Shown here piece after piece: positions 16,549 to 23,916 of a stretch of DNA of 64,000 nucleotides. The stretch comes from Thermoplasmata archaeon. Lineage in GTDB: Archaea; Thermoplasmatota; Thermoplasmata; Lutacidiplasmatales; UBA184. Each line of letters begins with the position of its first letter. Position 1 is the stretch's first letter. The DNA is taken from assembly GCA_027306505.1 (NCBI GenBank), contig DAHUZP010000018.1, forward strand, positions 85,934 to 149,933, written 5' to 3'. Position numbers and translations under genes: made by a program. A model generated the notes under the pieces. It saw only the letters and a program-made list of their open reading frames with translations. It was not told the DNA's origin and searched no databases.

Positions 16549-17037
16549 CTAGCTCACCGAGACCTTGCGCTCGGAGACCGGGTTGGCCTTCGGCACGGTC
16601 ACGGCGAGGACCCCGTCCTGGTAGCGGGCCTCGACCTTGTCGGAGAGCACGTTCTCGGGGAGCTCGAAGCTCCGGTGGAAGCCCTGGTAGGTGCGCTCGC
16701 GCCGGACGTAGTTCTTCTCCTTGGATTCGGTCTCGGTCTCGGTGTCGGACTCCGCGTGGATCACCAGCGTGTTCCCGCTGACCCGGACGTCGATCTTCTC
16801 CTTGGGGACCCCGGGGAGCTCGGTGCGGACCTCGTAGTGCTTCCCCTTGTCCTCGATGTCGGTCAAGGCAGGGAGGAAGCCCTGGCCCCCGCTCTCGCCC
16901 GTGAAGACCTGGCCGAAGGGGAAGAAGAGCTGCCCGTGCAGGTCGTCGAACAGGCTGTCGAAGTGGACCCAAGGGTTCGCAGGAGCGGAGATCTCGTGGG
17001 GGGTCGCGCTGGTTCTCAGGCTTAGTTTGGTCGTCAT
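16549..17037 (-). CDS. hsp20: Hsp20 small heat-shock protein
   Basis: The protein has 162 residues. The alpha-crystallin domain runs from about 60 to 150: LTDIEDKGKHYEVRTELPGVPKEKIDVRVSGNTLVIHAE, FHRSFELPENVLSDKVEARYQDGVLAVTVPK, then the short tail with S-E-R-K-V-S-V. The N-terminal 55 residues are aromatic and Phe-rich (HFDSLFDDLHGQLFFPFGQVF), as in oligomerising sHsps. It is an ATP-independent holdase for unfolding proteins. A canonical TATA box lies at 17088-17094 and GAAGGAAC precedes the ATG. Confidence 0.93.
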   Translation of the reverse strand: MTTKLSLRTSATPHEISAPANPWVHFDSLFDDLHGQLFFPFGQVFTGESGGQGFLPALTDIEDKGKHYEVRTELPGVPKEKIDVRVSGNTLVIHAESDTETETESKEKNYVRRERTYQGFHRSFELPENVLSDKVEARYQDGVLAVTVPKANPVSERKVSVS

Positions 17038-17087
17038 GTTCCTTCTCGGCCCGAGCTACCGGGCCGTAATCGGAATGTTAGCGATTG

Positions 17088-17094
17088 TATAAAT
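17088..17094 (-). promoter_or_regulatory. TATA box of hsp20
   Basis: ATTTATA on the minus strand lies 51-57 nt before the hsp20 ATG, predicting a start of transcription near 17062 and a leader of about 25 nt that carries the Shine-Dalgarno GAAGGA. It is embedded in the most AT-rich stretch of this part of the window (17075-17115). The remaining bases to 17312 hold no recognisable gene. Confidence 0.65.
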
Positions 17095-17312
17095 GGATTA
17101 CCTACGTTATAATTGCTTCTCATGCAAGTCCGCATCCGACGCCCTCCCTCTTCCGCCTCCCTTCCTTCGAGCTCCTCTCTCGGCCCTTGGGCGTCGTTCG
17201 CCAGAGGGGCGGCGCGGCACTTTCGATCTGGCCACCCTGCGCGTGCCCGCGGTGGGATGTCGTCAGTTCCGCCCGGAGCGGGCGCGGGGGGGGTCCCTAG
17301 CCGCTGATCCGA

Positions 17313-18418
17313 CTAGAGGTCCAGCCGGCCGGCCTCACGGAGCACCGAGAGGGCGTCCGTCGTGACCCAGTCGTTCCGTCGGTCCGGCTTCGGCGCCCCC
17401 CCAGTCCACGTACTCCCCGTCCCAGTGGATGCGGTCCCACACGCGGTAGTACGTCCCGTCCACGCTCCAGCCCCCGCCCTGGAGCTCGCCCTCCTCCCGC
17501 CAGTCGAGGGCGGCCCCGCATCGAGGGTCCTCGGCCCTCCCGGCGAGGTCGGCCCCCTTGAGCCCTCCCAGGAGGTCGTAGTGCCAGTATCGCGGGTAGT
17601 GAAGTCGCAGGAGGTCCGGGTGGATCACCTTCCCGCTCTGGCGACCGAGGAACAGGCGGCGCGAGAGGAACACCTCCGCCGCGCGTCGAGCGGCGCTGCG
17701 CGCCGCCCGCGATCCCGTCCGGTCGGCGTAGGCAGCGAGACCCATCATCGGGGTGAGCGTCTCCATGAACGAGGAGGTGTCGGCGGAGGGGCGTCGGTCG
17801 CAGTTCCAGCCCCCGTCCGGCCACTGCCACTTCCCGAGGAGCTCCGCGAGCAGGTCCGCGCGCTCGTCCTCGCGGCCGAGCCTCACGAGCGCGTATAGGG
17901 CGTTCCCTTGCTGGGAAGCGCAGCGAGGGTGTCGTCCGTCGATGATCGGGGCCGCTTGGGTCAAGCGCTCCCGCCCAGAGGGACCAAGGACGTAGCTCCG
18001 TTCATAGCCCGGCCTCAGCCATACGGCGAGCTCCTTCTCCCGGAGCGGGAACAGCCTGGGGTCTCCCGTGGGATAGCCCAGCTCCGAGAGGGAAGCGAGG
18101 ACCCAGTGCGTGCCCTGCCAATAGCCGTAGACCGCGCGAGACGTGCCCTACCGGAAGCGGGCTCCCTCGTGAAGGAGCAGCCCCCTCACCCGGGCCGAGC
18201 CTCGAACCTCCTGCTCCAGGGCCCTCACCCGGGGGCTCTCCCGAGGTTCTTGGAGGACCCCCACACGGGGTGCGCCAGCGGATCGCTGGCTCGGGCGAGC
18301 GAAGCAGTTCCCGGATCGTCCGGCGGGCCTTCGCAGAGGAGGTCGTGGGCGAGGTCGCGCGCCCTCCGGCCGCGGACGACGTGAGGGGGGGATAGAACTG
18401 CCCGACCCGCGTGGCCAC
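17313..18418 (-). pseudogene. Broken terpene-cyclase/prenyltransferase-like alpha-toroid gene
   Basis: Three minus-strand frames together encode one protein of about 365 residues. Frame 1 gives RTIRELLRSPEPAIRWRT; after a one-base excess in a C run near 18272 the sequence resumes as RVGVLQEPRESPRVRALEQEVRGSARVRGLLLHEGARFR. An in-frame TAG (18148-18150) interrupts it, then VYGYWQGTHWVLASLSELGYPTGD, CASQQGNALYALVRLG, WQWPDGGWNCDRRP, FLSRRLFLGR, HYPRYWHYDLLGGLKG and YVDWGG follow. A one-base excess in the G7 run on the coding strand (17396-17402) shifts the tail, whose true ending is DWVTTDALSVLREAGRLDL. The WPDGGWNCD and toroid helices resemble squalene-cyclase/prenyltransferase relatives. The two homopolymer shifts could be sequencing errors; the TAG is harder to explain that way. 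The 5' end is uncertain. Confidence 0.75.
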
Positions 18419-18477
18419 GGACCGCGCCCAGGAGCCCTCCCCAAGATGTTATCCCCCACGGGGGGGCGGGGTCGAGC

Positions 18478-18957
18478 GTGCTGCGCCGCTTGTCGAACAT
18501 CGCGCTCAAGGTCCCTTCCCTACGGAAGGCGGAGGAGCACTACGTCCGTCTCTTCGACCTCACCGTGGCCTACCGGGAGATCTCCACGAACGACGGCTGG
18601 TACACGCTTCCGGACGGCTCGGGCTGGGACGCGGAAGGGGCCTGGCACCTACGCATCGGCCGCTCCGTCCTCTTCCGGGAAGGGTTCGTCCTCAGCCTGG
18701 AGGCCCGGGACCGCGTGGTCCCGGGCGACCGTCTCGACCGGATCGGGCTCGAGGGGGACGAAGGGGAGATCCGGCGGCTGGAGCGCCTGGTCTGGGGCCT
18801 GGGCGGTCAGGTCCTCAGCAAGGGTGGGGACTCGCTCTTCTTCGAGGACGCTTACGCGGTGCGATGGGAGGTCTCCGCCGGCCGGTTCGCCGACCCGTGG
18901 GAGATGAGCCTCGGGGTCCGCGCGGGCCGCTGGTTCCGCGACCCCAACCGCGCCTAG
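18478..18957 (+). CDS. Glyoxalase/VOC-superfamily protein
   Basis: The protein has 159 residues. It opens with the VOC pattern LSNIALKVPSLRKAEEHYVRLFDLTVAYRE and has the second half-repeat with GDRLDRIGLEGDEGEIRRLERLVWGLGGQVLSKGGDSLFFEDAYAVRWEVS. VOC folds bind a divalent metal and act as lyases, isomerases or dioxygenases, or as drug-binding proteins. Catalytic residues cannot be assigned. GTG 18478 is used as start; the gene is divergent from the broken cyclase-like gene and 25 bp from the convergent ABC permease gene. Confidence 0.75.
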   Translation: MLRRLSNIALKVPSLRKAEEHYVRLFDLTVAYREISTNDGWYTLPDGSGWDAEGAWHLRIGRSVLFREGFVLSLEARDRVVPGDRLDRIGLEGDEGEIRRLERLVWGLGGQVLSKGGDSLFFEDAYAVRWEVSAGRFADPWEMSLGVRAGRWFRDPNRA

Positions 18958-18982
18958 GGAGCCGCTCGAAGCACGAGGAGGC

Positions 18983-19840
18983 TCAGGGCTCCTCGTTGGG
19001 AGCCCCGTGGTTCTCCGTCTCGGGCCCCGACGGGTCCATCCCGACGCCGTCGTCCTCCCTCCATCGGTACAGCCAGAGCGCGAGCCCGAGGGCTACGACC
19101 GACATGACGGAGAGGAGCAGCACGTCCAGCTCGTAGTGGCCGATCCCCGGGGAGGGAGAGAGGAGTCCGAGCTCCCCCTTCGCGAGCTCGGCGGCGTAGG
19201 TCCCGGGCAGGAACCGGGCCGCGTCCTGCCAGAGAGGAGGCAGGATGCTGATCGGATAGTAGAGCGGAGAGATCATGCCCACCGCGGTGAAGGCGAGGTT
19301 CCCGACCGGCCAGACCTCCCGACGGGAGCGGATCCGGCTCGAGATGGTGATCCCGACCGCGGCGAAGAGCACCCAGAGGAGGAGCACCACCGCGAGCAGG
19401 ACGAACCACCCCGTGATCGGGATGGACACTCCCGGTTGCACCGCGAGGAGGACCGAGAGGACCAGGAGCGCGGGGGAGGCCGCGATGAGGTTCGAGACCG
19501 CGATCCCGAGCAGGTAGCGGAACTTCCCCATGGGGGAAGCGACGAAGAGGTCCTGCAGCGCGTTCTCGATCCGGTACCACGCGGAGTCGCCGAGCACCCA
19601 GTTCCCGGTGTTCTGGGCCGTGAAGAGCATCGCTCCCACGATCTCCCCGGGGAAGTCCGCGTCGGGGGAGATCAAGCGGAGGAAGTAGAGGAAGATGAAC
19701 GGGATCAGCACCGGGGCGATCGCGACCGCCGGGTTCCGGGAGATCCACCGCCACCCGATGATGCTCCAGGCCGGGAGCACGCGACCGTGCCGGGGGATTG
19801 AGGAGAAGTCCTGGGCGACGGGCAGGGAGGGAGCGGCCAT
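18983..19840 (-). CDS. ABC-2 type exporter permease
   Basis: The protein has 285 residues. A cytosolic N-terminus leads into six predicted membrane helices (AIAPVLIPFIFLYFLRLI, LLGIAVSNLIAASPALLVLSVLLA, WFVLLAVVLLLWVLFAAVGI, VGNLAFTAVGMISPLYYPISILPP and a last helix near the C-terminus). The SPLYYPISILPPLWQ segment is the typical ABC-2 extracellular re-entrant region. ATG 19840 follows the preceding permease gene by 5 bp, completing a three-gene operon with one ATPase. Confidence 0.82.
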   Translation of the reverse strand: MAAPSLPVAQDFSSIPRHGRVLPAWSIIGWRWISRNPAVAIAPVLIPFIFLYFLRLISPDADFPGEIVGAMLFTAQNTGNWVLGDSAWYRIENALQDLFVASPMGKFRYLLGIAVSNLIAASPALLVLSVLLAVQPGVSIPITGWFVLLAVVLLLWVLFAAVGITISSRIRSRREVWPVGNLAFTAVGMISPLYYPISILPPLWQDAARFLPGTYAAELAKGELGLLSPSPGIGHYELDVLLLSVMSVVALGLALWLYRWREDDGVGMDPSGPETENHGAPNEEP

Positions 19841-19845
19841 GCCCC

Positions 19846-20655
19846 TCACGGCTCCCGGGCCATCCGGCGGGCCCAATGCACGGCGAAGGCAAAGGTCGCG
19901 AGCGCGAAGAACGTGAGCGAGCCCGCGGCGGTCAGGACCTCCCCCGTGGAGAGCGGGGTGAGGCCCTCCGCCCACGTGATGAGCGCCGCCGCCGCGCTGG
20001 GGGGGACCAGGAGACCCGCGGGCACCACCGCCGCGGGGATGATCGCCTTCCAGACCACGAAGGGATAGAAGACCGGGGGGAGGACCCCGAAGGCGTTGTA
20101 GAACAGGCTCGAGTACGGCCAGATCGCACGCGAATCGTGGAAGAGCGTAGAGAACGTGTAGCCCAGGGAGGCCGCGAAGAGCCAGATCGCGACCAGGCTC
20201 AGCGCGAAGACCCCCGCCGCGAGGAGGCCCATCGGGTGGACGATCTCCGCGAGCACGACCAGGACGACGACCGGGGGGAGGTAGGCGATCATGATGCCGG
20301 CGGCGATGCCCAGGAAGTAGGCCTCAGGGGTGAGAGGCGAGGCATGGTAGAGCTCGGTGAGCCGGTGATCGATCCGGATGTAGGCCGCCTCGTTGGTGAC
20401 CCGCTCCCCGATCTGGAAGACCGAGAAGATGACCGCCCCCACCATGGCGAAGGGGAGGATCGACCGGTCCAGGAGCCAGACGAAGACGATGAACACCGTC
20501 TGGACGATCATGGAGGTCGCGAGGGCGAGCGTCTCGTGCGTCTGCACGCGCACCTCCGTCTCCGTGAAGCCACGGGCCCCCTGCCAGCGCGAGCGGAGGG
20601 ACCTCGCCCCCGTGGTCACATCGAGGGGTGGGAAGCTCGCCTCAGCTCCCGACAT
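19846..20655 (-). CDS. ABC-2 type exporter permease
   Basis: The protein has 269 residues and six predicted helices (SMIVQTVFIVFVWLLDRSILPFAMVGAVIF, FLGIAAGIMIAYLPPVVVLVVLAEIV, LLAAGVFALSLVAIWLFAASLGYTF, LFYNAFGVLPPVFYPF, LTFFALATFAFAVHWARRM). The GVLPPVFYPF segment matches the SPLYYPISILPP region of the partner, so the two are diverged paralogues that probably form a heterodimeric channel. It overlaps the ATPase gene by 14 bp. Confidence 0.82.
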   Translation of the reverse strand: MSGAEASFPPLDVTTGARSLRSRWQGARGFTETEVRVQTHETLALATSMIVQTVFIVFVWLLDRSILPFAMVGAVIFSVFQIGERVTNEAAYIRIDHRLTELYHASPLTPEAYFLGIAAGIMIAYLPPVVVLVVLAEIVHPMGLLAAGVFALSLVAIWLFAASLGYTFSTLFHDSRAIWPYSSLFYNAFGVLPPVFYPFVVWKAIIPAAVVPAGLLVPPSAAAALITWAEGLTPLSTGEVLTAAGSLTFFALATFAFAVHWARRMAREP

Positions 20656-21595
20656 GCTCCTCTCCTTCGATGGAGCGGCCCACCAGGCGGAGGAACGCTT
20701 CCTCGAGCGTGACCGGTCCCACCGTCGCGGCGAGCTTGCGACGCAGCGCGATCGCGAGCAGCTCCTCCATCCGCTCGGGGGAGGTGATGATGTGGAGCGA
20801 CTGGTCGTCCTCCATGATCCGTCCCGTGCCCTGCACTTCCGCGCGCAGGGCCTTCGCGTCGGGGAACGGTCCCCGGAAGCTCACCCTGAGCGTCCCGCCG
20901 GTCGATCGCTTGAGGTCCTCCGAGGTCCCCTGCCCCACCACCTGGCCGCGGTCGATGACATAGAGGCGGTCGGAGAGCACGTCGGCCTCGTCGAGGTAGT
21001 GGGTGGTGAGCAGGATCGTTGAGCCCATCCGCGTGAGCCGCCGCAAGGACTCCCAGACCCCCCGGCGCGCGAAGGGATCGAGGCCGATCGTGGGCTCGTC
21101 CAAGAAGAGCAGCGGCGCCTGCGTCGCGATGACGGTCGCCACCATCGCCCGCTGCTTCTGACCGCCGGAGAGCGTCGCGTTCAGGCGATCCGCGACCTCC
21201 TCGAGGGCCATCAGCCCGAGCGCCTCCTCTGTCCGGCTCTTCGCCGTCTCCCGCTGGAACCCCCGGGACCGCAGGTACGTGTAGATCTGCTCGCGGGGGG
21301 TGAGGTGGAAGAACGGCTTGCCCTCCTGCGGCACCACCGCGATGAGAGGGCGGACCCCCTCCGGGTCGCGCACCACGTCCCGTCCGAAGACCTCGACGCG
21401 GCCCGAGGACGGCATGAGGAGGGTGGAGGCGATACGGAGGAAGGTGGTCTTGCCGGCCCCGTTCCGGCCGAGCAGCGAGACCCTCTCACCGCGCCCGACG
21501 CGGAGCGAGACGCCCGAGAGCGCCTCGACCGGAGGCTGCCCGCGGGCCCGGTAGGTCTTGCGGACCCCGGCGGCCGAGATAGCGTCCTCTGGCAT
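20642..21595 (-). CDS. ABC-2 exporter ATPase (DrrA/CcmA-like)
   Basis: The protein has 317 residues: Walker A GRNGAGKTT, Q-loop VVPQEGKPFFHLTPREQI, signature LSGGQKQR, Walker B LLFLDEP, D-loop IGLD and switch His in TTHYLDEAD. The C-terminal 90 residues are the accessory domain seen in DrrA-type drug or polysaccharide exporters. ATG 21595 lies about 26 nt after a TATA box, so the message is probably leaderless. The substrate of the exporter is unknown. Confidence 0.88.
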   Translation of the reverse strand: MPEDAISAAGVRKTYRARGQPPVEALSGVSLRVGRGERVSLLGRNGAGKTTFLRIASTLLMPSSGRVEVFGRDVVRDPEGVRPLIAVVPQEGKPFFHLTPREQIYTYLRSRGFQRETAKSRTEEALGLMALEEVADRLNATLSGGQKQRAMVATVIATQAPLLFLDEPTIGLDPFARRGVWESLRRLTRMGSTILLTTHYLDEADVLSDRLYVIDRGQVVGQGTSEDLKRSTGGTLRVSFRGPFPDAKALRAEVQGTGRIMEDDQSLHIITSPERMEELLAIALRRKLAATVGPVTLEEAFLRLVGRSIEGEEHVGS

Positions 21596-21620
21596 GACGC
21601 GAAGATTCACAGGTCGACGG

Positions 21621-21627
21621 TATAAAT
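21621..21627 (-). promoter_or_regulatory. TATA box of the ABC-2 exporter operon
   Basis: ATTTATA on the minus strand, about 26 nt before ATG 21595. This spacing is the archaeal TATA-to-start distance, so transcription should begin at or next to the start codon. Confidence 0.7.
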
Positions 21628-21731
21628 GACTAGGCGCGCGAACCATTGTTCTCGCCGAGAGCGCTCCGGGAGGCTGCGCTCCCCCGAGCCTCGGTCCCCT
21701 CTGCCCGTCCCTCCTTGGGCAGGCGTCTCGA

Positions 21732-22658
21732 TCAGTCCGGTCCGATGGCGCGGGAGAGCCGCTGGGCCATCTCCACCGCGCTCTCCAGGTTGTGGTGCGA
21801 GACCTGCTCGACGTTGAGGCCGAGGGGGACCCGGATCCCGTGCTGCCGGACGAAGCTCGAGATCTCCTTCCAGACCCGGACCGCGATGTCGATGGAGCGG
21901 TCCTTCGCGGCCTCCAGGTCGTGGGAGAAGAGGCTCTCCTCCACGACCTCGGGAACCTCCGCTCCCAGCCACCGGACGAACTCCAGGTCGTGGATGTCGG
22001 AGATCGGGGCGAGGCTGATGATCACGGTGAGGGGTGCGATCTCGAACTCCCGGCAGAGCCGGTCATACTCGGTGAGCAGGCCCTTCAGGCTGTCCGTATC
22101 GAAGAGGATCTGGGTCGTCGCGAACCGGACCCCGGAGAGGGTCTTGGTGAACAGACGCTCCGCTTCATGAGGACGCGACGGGATCGCGATCGACCCCACC
22201 AGCCCCTCGGGGACCGTCAAGGAGCGGTAGAGGTGGGAGACCATCCCGGCCGCTTCGACGACCCCTGGGCCGGGGTACTTGCGGAGGGAGCTCGCCCCTC
22301 CCACCAGGACCACGTTGCGGACCTGGTGCTTCACCACGGTCTCCCGTGCCCATCGCACGAAGGCACCGCGGGAGGACGAATGGACGACCACCTTGTTCAC
22401 GACGATGTCGCGGGGGACGAGCGGCCGCAGGAGCTCCGCGAAGGTGCGGGGGTCCATGTTGCGGTAGAAGGGCTGTCCCATGTGGTTCTCGTCCAGCACC
22501 TCGGGGATGTTGATCGCGGAGAGGCGGTGGAGGTTTCGGAGGGGGGCCTCGAGCTTCGAGAGGAGCGCATCGACCGACCGGGGGTTCGCCCGGCGCACCG
22601 GGGGGACCGCCTCGAAGAGCAGAGGGGTCCGCTCGAGGAAATGAGAGAGAGGTTTCAC
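21732..22658 (-). CDS. Methylenetetrahydrofolate reductase-like protein
   Basis: The protein has 308 residues with the MTHFR TIM-barrel pattern: PLLFEAVPPVRR (strand 1, usually FEFFPP), LSAINIPEVLDENHMG, VNKVVVHSSSRGAFVRWARE, VRNVVLVGGASSLRKYPGPGVVEA, GSIAIPSRPHEAERLFTKTLSGVRFATTQILFD and VIISLAPISD. MetF relatives interconvert methylene- and methyl-tetrahydrofolate or pterin. The usual Glu of strand 1 is present (FEAVPP). GTG 22658 was chosen because the barrel starts soon after it; an upstream start would add 36 low-complexity residues. No C1-pathway gene is adjacent. Confidence 0.75.
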   Translation of the reverse strand: MKPLSHFLERTPLLFEAVPPVRRANPRSVDALLSKLEAPLRNLHRLSAINIPEVLDENHMGQPFYRNMDPRTFAELLRPLVPRDIVVNKVVVHSSSRGAFVRWARETVVKHQVRNVVLVGGASSLRKYPGPGVVEAAGMVSHLYRSLTVPEGLVGSIAIPSRPHEAERLFTKTLSGVRFATTQILFDTDSLKGLLTEYDRLCREFEIAPLTVIISLAPISDIHDLEFVRWLGAEVPEVVEESLFSHDLEAAKDRSIDIAVRVWKEISSFVRQHGIRVPLGLNVEQVSHHNLESAVEMAQRLSRAIGPD

Positions 22659-22819
22659 GCCGGACAGGGAGCTTCCCTTCCGCCGCCCGGACGAAGCCCC
22701 GCCTCTTGGGCCCTCGTTCCCATGTGTTGCGTCGGGCGCAAGCGATGACGGGCCTCCTCGGGGCATGCTCCTCTGGTCGAGGGGGTGGACGTTTCAACGT
22801 TTGGGTCCATGGCTGTCCG

Positions 22820-23281
22820 ATGGTCCCGACCTCCCGTTCCCACCCCCAGGTAGGGAGGAAGGACGAGGAGGAGGACGACGAGGAAGAGCGGCCGACCGCT
22901 GGCGAGCTCCTCTCCCCCCTTCCCGCCTGGCCGAGGGAGTGGGTGCAGCGCCTGGGGCGTGAAGCGGAAGACCTCGGGGCCCGCTCTCAGGTCCAGCGCT
23001 CCCGGGGGAGCGCGGACTGGGAGCTCTGCTGGCTGCTCGATCGACGTCCCTTCATGACGTTCCGCCTCACCCCTCAGGGCGTACGGGTCCTTCTCGCGGT
23101 CCCGGAACGGGCGGTGGTGCTCTGGCTCCAGGGCCCTTCCGACGACGAGGAGTTCCGACGGGACCTGCTTCGGGCATCGCTTCGAAGGGGCCTGCGGAAG
23201 GTCGAGGTCGGGCTGGGGAGCGCGGTCCGGGCACGCGCCGTCTCGGACCTGCTCCGGATCGTCGCCCGCGTCGGTCCCTAG
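22820..23281 (+). CDS. Small acidic unknown protein
   Basis: The protein has 153 residues from ATG 22820; a start 114 bp upstream is possible but adds Arg/Gly-rich sequence. An acidic run (DEEEDDEEE) is followed by a compact alpha/beta domain: WELCWLLDRRPFMTFRLTPQGVRVLLAVPERAVVLWL, then FRRDLLRASLRRGLRKVEVGLGSAVRARAVSDLLRIV. I do not recognise the family. Codon bias matches the neighbours, which supports it as real. Confidence 0.55.
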   Translation: MVPTSRSHPQVGRKDEEEDDEEERPTAGELLSPLPAWPREWVQRLGREAEDLGARSQVQRSRGSADWELCWLLDRRPFMTFRLTPQGVRVLLAVPERAVVLWLQGPSDDEEFRRDLLRASLRRGLRKVEVGLGSAVRARAVSDLLRIVARVGP

Positions 23282-23322
23282 GCATGGCGGGCGAGGTCGG
23301 CTCTCGACCGACCACGGTCCCG

Positions 23323-23793
23323 TCAGGCGAAGTGCTTCCGCACGGCGATCAGGTAGGCCAGGAGGAGCCCCCAGAGGACCACGGTGAAGAGGTCCGTGGG
23401 GGGCAGCCAGGCCCAGACAAAGAGCAGGACCACGACGACCGCCGTGGTGTAGAGGGCCCAGGCCTCCGTGTCCCAGAGCCCACGGGCGACCGCTAGCAGG
23501 ACGATCCCCAGGATGAAGTAGAACGCTCCCGCGATGACGAGGCTCCCGACGACCGAGTTGGAGAGCCCTCCGGCATAGATGTGCAGGATCCCCAGGCCCC
23601 AGAGCAGGCCGAAGAGCCCGACGAAGAGCAAGAAGATCCCGACCAGCGCGACCAGCACCGCAAGAAGGCCCACCAAGATGGGCAGCTTGCGGGTCGGAGG
23701 GTAGGGGGCGGTCGCGTAGGGATTGCCGCCGTAGGGAGAGCTCCCGTAGGTCGACCTGGAGCTGGGGGGCCGAGAGAACGGAGGAAGATCCAC
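23323..23793 (-). CDS. Four-helix membrane protein with Tyr/Pro-rich N-terminus
   Basis: The protein has 156 residues. About 37 residues of Ser/Tyr/Pro-rich cytosolic tail (TYGSSPYGGNPYATAPYPP) lead into four membrane helices (LPILVGLLAVLVALVGIFLLFVG, SVVGSLVIAGAFYFILGIVLLAVA, ALYTTAVVVVLLFVWAWL, FTVVLWGLLLAYLIAV). The start is GTG 23793. No catalytic residues are visible and the function is unknown. It is divergent from thrS. Confidence 0.65.
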   Translation of the reverse strand: MDLPPFSRPPSSRSTYGSSPYGGNPYATAPYPPTRKLPILVGLLAVLVALVGIFLLFVGLFGLLWGLGILHIYAGGLSNSVVGSLVIAGAFYFILGIVLLAVARGLWDTEAWALYTTAVVVVLLFVWAWLPPTDLFTVVLWGLLLAYLIAVRKHFA

Positions 23794-23881
23794 GGGGTAC
23801 CTGGGCGGTCGGGTCCCGACCTGCCCACCCAGAGCTGTCCCGGGCTCGTAAACGTTTGCCGTGCAGGCGTTCCCCTGTCAG

Positions 23882-23888
23882 TATTTAT
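23882..23888 (+). promoter_or_regulatory. TATA-like element of thrS
   Basis: TATTTAT lies about 32 nt before the thrS ATG at 23917 and predicts a transcript with a leader of only a few bases. It is the only AT-rich site in the divergent gap 23794-23916. Confidence 0.6.
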
Positions 23889-23916
23889 CCCCCCTACGCT
23901 CGCGGCTTCGCTGGCC

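Noticed and set aside
18148..18150. TAG as a certain pyrrolysine codon
   Set aside because: The same gene carries two frame breaks, so decay is the simpler reading; kept only as a possibility in the finding.
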